NCBI GenBank assembly: GCA_964466745.1
Contig: CAYXOX010000097.1
Coordinates: forward strand, 1 to 11,716
DNA: 11,716 bases
From: CAYXOX01 sp964466745
GTDB lineage: Bacteria > Pseudomonadota > Alphaproteobacteria > Rhodobacterales > Rhodobacteraceae
Direction of reading: 5' to 3'
This document shows, piece by piece, positions 5,914 to 11,716 of the stretch. Under the pieces are notes generated by a model. The model had not been told where the DNA came from and made no database searches. It was given only the letters and a program-made list of their open reading frames with translations. How positions within the stretch are numbered: the first letter of the stretch is position 1; every line of letters starts with the position of its first letter. Both the position numbers and the translations under genes were made by a program.

Positions 5914-6459
5914 TCAAGGCCGCGCGGCGACGTCCTTCATCGCGGTTTCGAGATCGTGCACCAGCGTCTTTGCCATGGAGCGGAACGCGATGATCTCGAA
6001 CCTGTCCGGCCCTGTGCGGGCGAGCCCCACGTTGATGTGCTTGAGCAGCGTGCGCGCGCAGGCGCCCTCGGCAAAGGCACGGGAGCGCAGGTCGAGCGGA
6101 ACGAGCCGCGCGAGCACATCCTCCGCCGCTCTGCCTTCCAGCGCGAGCCAGGCCCAGGCATCGCTCTGGTCGGTCAGCGCGGCGGCCTCCGCAAGCGAGC
6201 CGTCGGGCACCACGCCGGCGAGCAGAACCTGCTCCTTGCCGAACCAGAGGCAGCGCACGGCATCCCCCGCGGTGCTTCGCCACGGCGCAGGCAGCGCCAG
6301 CCCGTGGGCCGCTTCGAGCGCCGTGCCGAGCGCCTCTCCGCGGCCGCGGTAAGGCAGCACCGCCGTCACCGGCCCGGGCTCCACCTCGCTCAGCCGTGCG
6401 GAGCCATGCTGCAACGGCAGCAAACCCTGGGCGGGCGTGCGAGCAACAAGACTAACCAT
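5914..6459 (-). CDS. soxG: Sarcosine oxidase gamma subunit
   Basis: This is the gamma subunit (181 aa) of heterotetrameric sarcosine oxidase, a GcvT/YgfZ-like domain that contacts the alpha subunit. The core is recognisable as SoxG: TDQSDAWAWLALEGRAAEDV (95-114), then VPLDLRSRAFAEGACARTLL, and near the C-terminus RFEIIAFRSMAKTLVHDL. The ATG at 6459-6457 has an SD AGGAG (6470-6466) six bases ahead, and is preferred over an upstream ATG at 6546 inside soxA. It begins 29 nt after the soxA stop and is last in the operon. The subunit shows no cofactor motif, as expected. Confidence 0.93.
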   Translation of the reverse strand: MVSLVARTPAQGLLPLQHGSARLSEVEPGPVTAVLPYRGRGEALGTALEAAHGLALPAPWRSTAGDAVRCLWFGKEQVLLAGVVPDGSLAEAAALTDQSDAWAWLALEGRAAEDVLARLVPLDLRSRAFAEGACARTLLKHINVGLARTGPDRFEIIAFRSMAKTLVHDLETAMKDVAARP

Positions 6460-6488
6460 GGGCCACTCCTGAACTGACGGTCGCGCGA

Positions 6489-9410
6489 TCAGCCACGCAT
6501 CCGCTCCCCCTCGGGATCGAAGAACACCGGGTTGCACACTTCGCACAGGACCCTCGTGCCGCGCAGGTGGTCGACGGCCATCACCCGCTCTCCCAGCCTC
6601 TCGGGGCCGGATTTCAGGAAGCCCAGCGCCAGCGATGTCTCCAGGGTCGGCGACCAGCAGACCGAGGTCAGATAGCCTTCGTCGTTCTCGCGTACGGGCC
6701 TCTTCCCCTCGGCGAAGAGATGCGCGCCCGCCGTCAGCTCCTCCGCATGGTCAACCGGCCTGAGCCCCACGAGGCGCTCGCGATCCGGCGCCACCAGGCC
6801 GGGGCGTTGCGAGGCGGTCTTGCCGACGCACTCCTTCTTGGCCGAAACCATGCGCCCCAGACCGAGATCGAAGGCGGTGGTGCGGCCGTGCAACTCGGCA
6901 TGGGTGGGAAAGCCCTTCTCGATCCGGAGCACGTTTAGTGCCTCCATCCCGTAGGCCCCGCCCCCGAAGGCTTCCGCCTGGGCGACGAGCAGGCGGAAGA
7001 GGCTGTCGCCGTAGCGCGCCGGCACGGCGACCTCATAGCCCTCCTCACCAGAAAAGGAGATGCGGAAGAGCCGCCCCGCGACTCCCGAAACGCCCACCGC
7101 CCCGCAGGACATGAAGGGCCACTCTGCCGGGTCGATGGGCGCATCGAGCACGGCATCGAGCACCGCGCGGGCCTTGGGGCCCGCGACGGCGAACTGTGCC
7201 CACTGCTCGGTCGCCGAAACGAAGCGCACGTCGAGTTCGGGCCGGAGCCCCTGCTGGACGAAATCGAGATGCCGCATCACCGGGCCGGCTGCCGCGGTGG
7301 TGGTCGTCATCACGAAATGCGTTTCTCCCAGCCGCGCGGTGGTGCCGTCGTCCATCACATGGCCGTCCTCGCGCAGCATCAGCCCGTAACGCACGCGCCC
7401 CACCTTCAGGGTCGAGAACATGTTGGCATAGACGAAATCGAGAAAGGCCGCGGCATCGGGGCCCTGCACGTCGACCTTGCCGAGGGTGGAGACGTCGGCC
7501 ACGCCGACCGCCTCGCGCACCATGCGCACTTCGCGGTCGCAGGCCTCGCGCCAGGTCTTCTCGCCGTGTCGCGGAAAGTAGGAGGGCCGGTACCACAGAC
7601 CCGCTTCCACCATCGGCGCGCCGCGGTCGACGCTGGCGGTGTGGGAGGTCGTGAAGCGCTCCGGCGCGAACCCCTTGCCCTCGCCCCCGGCACCCAGCGC
7701 GTTCAGGGGCACCGGCACGTAAGGCGGGCGGAAGGTGGTCGTGCCCGTCTCGGGAATCCCCCGCCCGGTGGCATCGGCGAGCAGCGCCAGTGCCGAGATG
7801 TTGGAGGTCTTTCCCTGGTCGGGCGCCATGCCCTGGGTGGTGTAGCGCTTCATGTGCTCCACCGAGGCCATGTTCTCCCGCGCGGCGAGCCGCACGTCCT
7901 TGGCGGTCACGTCGTTCTGCAGGTCGAGCCAGGCGCGGCCCTTGCCCGGCACCTGCCACAGCGGCGCCAGCGCGGGGGGCTCGTCTTCCGCCTCGGGCAG
8001 AGGCGGCGCGTCGCCGAGCCCCATCGCCCGCGCCGCGGCTGCCGCTCCCTCGCGGAGCGCGGCAGCGGTGGTCAGGTTTCCCGTGACGGCCCCGGCAGGC
8101 TCGAGGCCCGGCACCGCGCCCTCGGCCGGCACGAAGGCCGCGATCTCCTCGCGCCAGACGGGCCGGGCGCCGAGATGGCAGGTGAGGTGCACGGCGGGGT
8201 TCCAGCCGCCGGAGACGGCGAGGCAGTCGGCCCGTATCGCGCGGCTGCCGCCCGCGTGGTCGACGAGCACCTCCTCGAGCGCGAGACGGCCCTTGGTGCC
8301 GGTCACGCGACCCTCGGCATAGACCGGCCAGTCACCGCTCTCGGGCAGTTCGGCTTCCGGGCGGGGGTCAATCACCGCGGCGATGTCCACGCCGGCCTCG
8401 GAAAGATCCCAGGCCGTGCGGTGCCCGTCGTCGTTGTTGGTGAAGACCGCCACCCGCCGCCCCGGCGCCACCCCGTAGCGATTGAGATAGGTGCGTACCG
8501 CGCCCGCGAGCATGACACCGGGGCGGTCGTTGTCGGGGAACGCGATAGGTCTTTCGTGGGCGCCGGAGGCCAGCACCGCGTGGCGGGCGACGATCCGCCA
8601 GAAGCAATGCTCGGGGGCATCGCCGGGCGGCAGATGAAGCGAAACCCGTTCCAGCGCGCCGTAGGTGCCGTGGTCGTAGGCGCCGGTGACGGTGGTGCGC
8701 GGCATCAGCCGAACGTTCGGCAGCGCGTCGAGTTCGGCCACGGCGGCGGCGGCCCATGCCGCGCCGGCCATGCCGCCGACCTCGGCGGTTTCGGCGAGCA
8801 GCCTGCCTCCCATGAGCGGCTCTTCCTCCGCGAGAATCACGTCGGCCCCCGCACGCCCCGCAGTCAGGGCCGCCATCAGCCCGGCGGGCCCAGATCCGAT
8901 CACCAGAAGATCGCAGAACGCGAAGGCCTTCTCCGCGTGCCCGGGCGAAGCCTTGCCGGTGAGTGCGCCGAGGCCGGCGGCGCGACGTATCGCCGGCTCG
9001 TAGACCCGCTCCCAGAACCTGGGAGGCCACATGAAGGTCTTGTAGTAGAACCCCGCGCCGAGAAAGGGAGCAAAAAGATCGTTCACCGCCAGCACGTCGC
9101 GCCGGAGGGAGGGCCAGCAGTTCTGCGGCCGCGCGGCAAGACCCTCGTAGAGTTCCTGCACCGTGGCACGCAGGTTGGGCACCCGGCGCCGCCCCTTGCC
9201 CACGGTAACCAGCGCGTTCGGCTCCTCCGACCCGGCCGCGAAGATGCCGCGAGGGCGATGGTACTTGAAGGACCGCCCCACCAGCTTCACCCCGTTCGCC
9301 AACAGCGCCGAGGCCAGCGTATCGCCCGCGAATCCGCGATAGCCCTGGCCTTCGAAAGTGAAGCGGAGGGGCGTGGCGCGGTCCACCAGCCCCTTGCCCG
9401 CGACCCTCAT
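6489..9410 (-). CDS. soxA: Sarcosine oxidase alpha subunit
   Basis: This 973-aa large subunit has the normal length for the family (about 960-1000). Residues about 16-95 form the ferredoxin-like domain (FEGQGYRGFAGDTLASALLA) without iron-sulfur cysteines, as in known SoxA. Then comes an NAD-binding Rossmann fold with LLVIGSGPAGLMAAL (168-182) and EEEPLMGGRLL, the ASGAHERPIAFPDNDRPGVM stretch (281-300), and AVSGGWNPAVHLTCHLG (398-414). After the linker with KRYTTQGMAPDQGKTSN (521-537) comes the C-terminal GcvT-like domain (about 605-970), which binds tetrahydrofolate and converts the imine-derived one-carbon unit to 5,10-methylene-THF. ATG 9410-9408 overlaps the soxD stop (ATGA). The upstream extension of the frame over soxD is a shadow. 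Confidence 0.97.
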   Translation of the reverse strand: MRVAGKGLVDRATPLRFTFEGQGYRGFAGDTLASALLANGVKLVGRSFKYHRPRGIFAAGSEEPNALVTVGKGRRRVPNLRATVQELYEGLAARPQNCWPSLRRDVLAVNDLFAPFLGAGFYYKTFMWPPRFWERVYEPAIRRAAGLGALTGKASPGHAEKAFAFCDLLVIGSGPAGLMAALTAGRAGADVILAEEEPLMGGRLLAETAEVGGMAGAAWAAAAVAELDALPNVRLMPRTTVTGAYDHGTYGALERVSLHLPPGDAPEHCFWRIVARHAVLASGAHERPIAFPDNDRPGVMLAGAVRTYLNRYGVAPGRRVAVFTNNDDGHRTAWDLSEAGVDIAAVIDPRPEAELPESGDWPVYAEGRVTGTKGRLALEEVLVDHAGGSRAIRADCLAVSGGWNPAVHLTCHLGARPVWREEIAAFVPAEGAVPGLEPAGAVTGNLTTAAALREGAAAAARAMGLGDAPPLPEAEDEPPALAPLWQVPGKGRAWLDLQNDVTAKDVRLAARENMASVEHMKRYTTQGMAPDQGKTSNISALALLADATGRGIPETGTTTFRPPYVPVPLNALGAGGEGKGFAPERFTTSHTASVDRGAPMVEAGLWYRPSYFPRHGEKTWREACDREVRMVREAVGVADVSTLGKVDVQGPDAAAFLDFVYANMFSTLKVGRVRYGLMLREDGHVMDDGTTARLGETHFVMTTTTAAAGPVMRHLDFVQQGLRPELDVRFVSATEQWAQFAVAGPKARAVLDAVLDAPIDPAEWPFMSCGAVGVSGVAGRLFRISFSGEEGYEVAVPARYGDSLFRLLVAQAEAFGGGAYGMEALNVLRIEKGFPTHAELHGRTTAFDLGLGRMVSAKKECVGKTASQRPGLVAPDRERLVGLRPVDHAEELTAGAHLFAEGKRPVRENDEGYLTSVCWSPTLETSLALGFLKSGPERLGERVMAVDHLRGTRVLCEVCNPVFFDPEGERMRG

Positions 9411-9685
9411 GTCCCGCCCCCCCGGCGCGCCGCGTCCTCGGCGAGGGCCACGCCCGTCACCGCGTGGGTCACGGTGTCCCGGCTCACCACCAGCCATGCG
9501 GTGCAGCCGCCGGCATGGTACCAGAGCTCGCGTGACGGGCCGGCCGGGTTTTCCCGGTTGTGCAGGTAGTCGTCCCAGGCGGCCTCGCCGGCGTCGGGCG
9601 CGGGACGGTCGAGCGCCAGAGCGGCGCCCTGAATGGCGAACTCGCGCAGGTCGCGCGGCCCGCAAAGGGGGCAATCGATCCGCAT
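9407..9685 (-). CDS. soxD: Sarcosine oxidase delta subunit
   Basis: This 92-aa zinc-binding delta subunit has Cys5 and Cys8 (CPLCG) plus His57 and Cys61 (WYHAGGC), matching the C-x2-C ... H-x3-C zinc site of TSOX delta. DDYLHNRENPAGPSRELWYH (38-57) is the strongly conserved core. The C-terminus is short but in the normal length range. It lies between soxB (92 bp upstream) and soxA (4-bp overlap). The SD is weak. Another ATG 17 nt upstream (9702-9700) is out of frame and hits a stop at once. Confidence 0.95.
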   Translation of the reverse strand: MRIDCPLCGPRDLREFAIQGAALALDRPAPDAGEAAWDDYLHNRENPAGPSRELWYHAGGCTAWLVVSRDTVTHAVTGVALAEDAARRGGGT

Positions 9686-9723
9686 CAGGCCCGCACCCCC
9701 ATGCCCGGGGCGCGCAAGGCCCC

Positions 9724-9758
9724 CGTTTCACCTGGCCCAAATACTCTCGCCGAAGGCG
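9724..9758 (-). repeat. Rhodobacteraceae-type short dispersed element (CGCCTTCGGCG + AGAGTATTT) in the soxB-soxD gap
   Basis: On the minus strand the gap reads a small stem CGCC-TTC-GGCG (9758-9748), then AGAGTATTTGGGCCAGGTGAAA. I recall very similar sequences (GCCTCCGGCGGGAGTATTT followed by ...ATGAA) behind many genes in Rhodobacteraceae. It starts 19 nt after the soxB stop, inside the operon, where it could act as a weak terminator or processing site. The family-wide abundance is from memory and was not computed here. Confidence 0.5.
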
Positions 9759-9777
9759 TCCCCGACATCGTCATTCC

Positions 9778-11034
9778 TCAGTGCAGGTTGTGTTGAGAGC
9801 CCGTGCCCTCTTCGTCCATCAGTCCCGCTCCCGTGCGGAACCGGTCGAGCCGGTAACGCGCGGCGGGCTCGTGGTGGCGGCCGGTGGCGACGAGATGGGC
9901 CATGGAGAAGCCCGAGCCCGGCACGGCCTTGAAGCCGCCGTAGCACCAGCCGCAGTTGAGGTAGAGACCCTCGATCCCCGGCGCATGGTCGATGATCGGC
10001 GAGCCGTCGGGCGACATGTCCATGATCCCGCCCCAGGACCGCAGCAGGCGTGCCTGCCCGATCATTGGCATCAGCGTCATTCCGGCCTCGATCACGTGCT
10101 CGGCCATGGGAAGGTTCCCGCGCGCCGCGTAGGACGGGTAGAAGTCGAGATCGCCGCCGAACACCAGCCCGCCCTTGTCGGACTGGCTGATGTAGAAATG
10201 GCCCATCCCATAGGTCACCACATGGTCGATCACGGGTTTCAGACCCTCGGTGACGAAGGCCTGCAGCACATGGCTCTCGATGGGCAGGCGCAGGCCGGCC
10301 ATGGCCGCCACCTGGCTCGACCGGCCCGCCACGATGATGGCGACGCGGCGGGCCCGGATTGGCCCGCGGCTGGTCTGCACGCCGGTCACGCGCCCGCCCT
10401 CGATGTCGATGCCGGTGACCGCGCAGTTCTGCACCAGATCCACGCCCAGCCGGTCGGCGCCGCGGGCATAGCCCCAGGCGACGGCATCGTGGCGCGCGGT
10501 GCCGCCGCGCGCGTGGTAGAGCCCGCCGTAGATCGGAAAGCGCGTCTGCTCGAAATCGAGGTAGGGCAGCATGCGCCGCACGCCCTCGGTATCCAGCAGC
10601 TCTGCATCGTCGCCCTGATTGCGCATCGCGTTGCCGCGCCGGGCATAGGCGTCGCGCTGGCCGTCGGAGTGGAAGAGGTTGATGATCCCGCGCTGGGAAT
10701 GCATCACGTTGTAATTCAGTTCCTGTTCGAGTCCCTCCCAGAGCTTGAGCGAGTGGGAGTAGAACTCGGAGTTTCCGGGCAGTCCGTAGTTGGCCCTCAC
10801 GATCGTGGTGTTTCGGCCGATGCTGCCGCCGCCCAGGTACCCCTTTTCGAGCACCGCGACATCGCGCACCCCGTGTTCCTTCGCGAGGTAGTAGGCCGTC
10901 GCCAGCCCGTGACCGCCGCCGCCGATGATCACGGTGTCGTAGGCGGCCTTGGGCGCGGGGTCGCGCCACATGGGCCGCCAGCCCGTGTTCCCTCTAAGCC
11001 CCTCGCGGAAAACCGCCCAGGCATTGTAGCGCAT
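9778..11034 (-). CDS. soxB: Sarcosine oxidase beta subunit
   Basis: The catalytic beta subunit (418 aa, normal length) binds FAD noncovalently and FMN covalently, and oxidises sarcosine. Its FAD Rossmann motif is TVIIGGGGHGLATAYYLA (34-51). GGSIGRNTTIVRANY (69-83) is a family signature. GGTARHDAVAWGYARGAD (177-194) holds His182, the most likely FMN-linked histidine (equivalent to His173-175 in studied enzymes, alignment from memory). WGGIMDMSPDGSPII (334-348) and LNCGWCYGGFKAVPGSG (359-375) complete the active-site region. ATG 11034-11032 has SD GGAGG (11044-11040), five bases ahead. It is the first sox gene of this cluster, so the operon promoter should lie in the 375-bp gap upstream. Confidence 0.97.
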   Translation of the reverse strand: MRYNAWAVFREGLRGNTGWRPMWRDPAPKAAYDTVIIGGGGHGLATAYYLAKEHGVRDVAVLEKGYLGGGSIGRNTTIVRANYGLPGNSEFYSHSLKLWEGLEQELNYNVMHSQRGIINLFHSDGQRDAYARRGNAMRNQGDDAELLDTEGVRRMLPYLDFEQTRFPIYGGLYHARGGTARHDAVAWGYARGADRLGVDLVQNCAVTGIDIEGGRVTGVQTSRGPIRARRVAIIVAGRSSQVAAMAGLRLPIESHVLQAFVTEGLKPVIDHVVTYGMGHFYISQSDKGGLVFGGDLDFYPSYAARGNLPMAEHVIEAGMTLMPMIGQARLLRSWGGIMDMSPDGSPIIDHAPGIEGLYLNCGWCYGGFKAVPGSGFSMAHLVATGRHHEPAARYRLDRFRTGAGLMDEEGTGSQHNLH

Positions 11035-11374
11035 GACGTCCTCCGCGCGCGTTCCGCGGGCAAAGAAGCAGCAACGGGAGCCGGGTGCAATGGTCTGCGA
11101 ACGGCGAGCCGCGCCAGCTGCGTCCGCCGCGCACACCCGCCGCATCCCGCGCCGTCCCGGCCAACCGCGCCGCCCCAGCCGCGACGGCGCGCCGGGCCTG
11201 CGCTTCGAGCCCCGGGTGCGCGCGGGGAGTCCGACGGCCTGGCTCCGCCACCGGGACCCCGTGCCTCGATTGCGGCCAGCGGTCGCGCGGTTCCGGCGGG
11301 GGTGCTTGGCGCTTGGCTCCCCTCCGCGATACGGCCCGTCGAGGCGCGGCTGCCGCAGCATCGACACTCGGCAG
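11035..11374. other. Non-coding gap upstream of soxB
   Basis: This should contain the sox operon promoter. I find no convincing gene, no glycine-riboswitch-like core and no clear -35/-10 pair. TTGCAC lies about 60 bp before soxB but has no good -10 at 17 nt. A perfect tandem 7-mer, GCTTGGC twice (11304-11317), stands out as a possible binding site. Confidence 0.5.
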
Positions 11375-11401
11375 GGCGCCGCCGGGGCCACCGGCGACGC
11401 C
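11375..11401 (-). terminator. Hairpin behind the glutamate dehydrogenase gene, probable terminator
   Basis: An 11-bp stem (GGCGTCGCCGG with CCGGCGGCGCC on the minus strand, one G-U pair) closes a 5-nt loop and begins 8 nt after the stop codon. No U-tract follows, but size and position fit a terminator that separates this gene from soxBDAG. Confidence 0.55.
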
Positions 11402-11409
11402 GCCCCGCC

Positions 11410-11716
11410 TCAGAGGCCCTTCTCGCGATAGCTGCGCGCCACGCGCTCGATCGCCACGATGTAGCCCGCGGTGCGCAGGTCGCTCACGTCGTCCCGCATG
11501 TGCCAGACCTCGCGCATCGCCTGGTAGGCGCCGCGCATCGTGTCGTCGAGCCCCGAGCGCACCAGTTCCAGTTCGCCCGCGCCGCGCAGGTAGCGTTCCT
11601 TGAACCCGGGCGAGAGCTGCCAGCCGACCCCGGTGTCGTGGGAGAGCCGCTCGAGTTCGTCCACCAGCAGCTGGTGGCGCGATTCCTCCTGGCGGCGCTG
11701 CATGCGGCCGAAGCGG
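11410..11716 (-). CDS. Glu/Leu/Phe/Val (glutamate) dehydrogenase, C-terminal end (runs off right edge)
   Basis: About 101 C-terminal residues are visible, beginning RFGRMQRRQEE. The stretch LSPGFKERYLRGAGELELVR, then SGLDDTMRGAYQAMREVW and DLRTAGYIVAIERVARSY, matches the helical C-terminus of alphaproteobacterial Glu/Leu/Phe/Val dehydrogenases. In those proteins S-G-L-D-D-T-M belongs to the tail that closes over the active site. The enzyme interconverts glutamate with 2-oxoglutarate and ammonia using NAD(P). The catalytic lysines and Rossmann fold lie outside the window, so cofactor preference cannot be judged. It is on the same strand as soxBDAG, but a 375-bp gap with a hairpin suggests a separate transcript. 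Confidence 0.78.
   Translation of the reverse strand, partial: RFGRMQRRQEESRHQLLVDELERLSHDTGVGWQLSPGFKERYLRGAGELELVRSGLDDTMRGAYQAMREVWHMRDDVSDLRTAGYIVAIERVARSYREKGL

Noticed and set aside
7269..9569. A 766-codon open frame on the plus strand opposite soxA
   Set aside because: It lies fully antisense to a clear soxA gene, and its product is rich in Arg, Gly, Ala and His without any family pattern. Long antisense frames are expected in GC-rich DNA with third-position G/C.
11035..11374. Glycine riboswitch or regulator gene upstream of soxB
   Set aside because: No glycine-aptamer core sequence is seen on either strand, and the frames in this gap lack coding character.

Overview
This window is GC-rich and looks like a chromosomal segment of an alphaproteobacterium of the Rhodobacteraceae (Rhodobacterales). 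The evidence is the DnaG and SoxBDAG sequences, the glutamate dehydrogenase C-terminus, a small protein resembling the RcGTA spike base family, and a short 3'-element (GCCTTCGGC followed by GAGTATTT) that I know as common in this family. I see no insertion sequence, tRNA, rRNA or CRISPR array.

Layout. (i) Positions 1-1285, minus strand: the N-terminal 299 codons of primase DnaG run off the left edge. A possible leaderless promoter lies just upstream, then a strong hairpin, then an isolated 88-aa gene resembling the phage/GTA spike base protein. (ii) 1286-1702: a divergent, non-coding, GC-rich gap. (iii) 1703-5812, plus strand: a tightly coupled five-gene operon. It encodes a CPD-photolyase-type protein without an N-terminal antenna domain, a renalase-like FAD oxidoreductase (COG3380), an integral membrane methyltransferase of the ICMT/NnrU/MddA type, a UbiG-like SAM methyltransferase, and a DUF4149-type membrane protein. 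Junctions are ATGA, ATGA, an 11-bp overlap and a 1-nt gap. (iv) 5813-5913: a convergent gap with nested hairpins. (v) 5914-11034, minus strand: the heterotetrameric sarcosine oxidase operon soxB-soxD-soxA-soxG, with a family-specific dispersed element between soxB and soxD. (vi) 11035-11409: a non-coding gap with a hairpin behind the last gene. (vii) 11410-11716, minus strand: the C-terminal end of a Glu/Leu/Phe/Val (glutamate) dehydrogenase.

How they work together. SoxBDAG demethylates sarcosine oxidatively to glycine, 5,10-methylene-THF and H2O2. Glutamate dehydrogenase upstream handles nitrogen but has its own putative terminator. The plus-strand operon couples a light-dependent DNA repair enzyme to another flavoprotein, two methyltransferases and two membrane proteins. 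I infer a response to light or oxidative stress that combines DNA repair with membrane or quinone/thiol chemistry. The most interesting features are the photolyase's domain order (catalytic FAD domain first, a putative alpha/beta domain last) and this operon as a unit.
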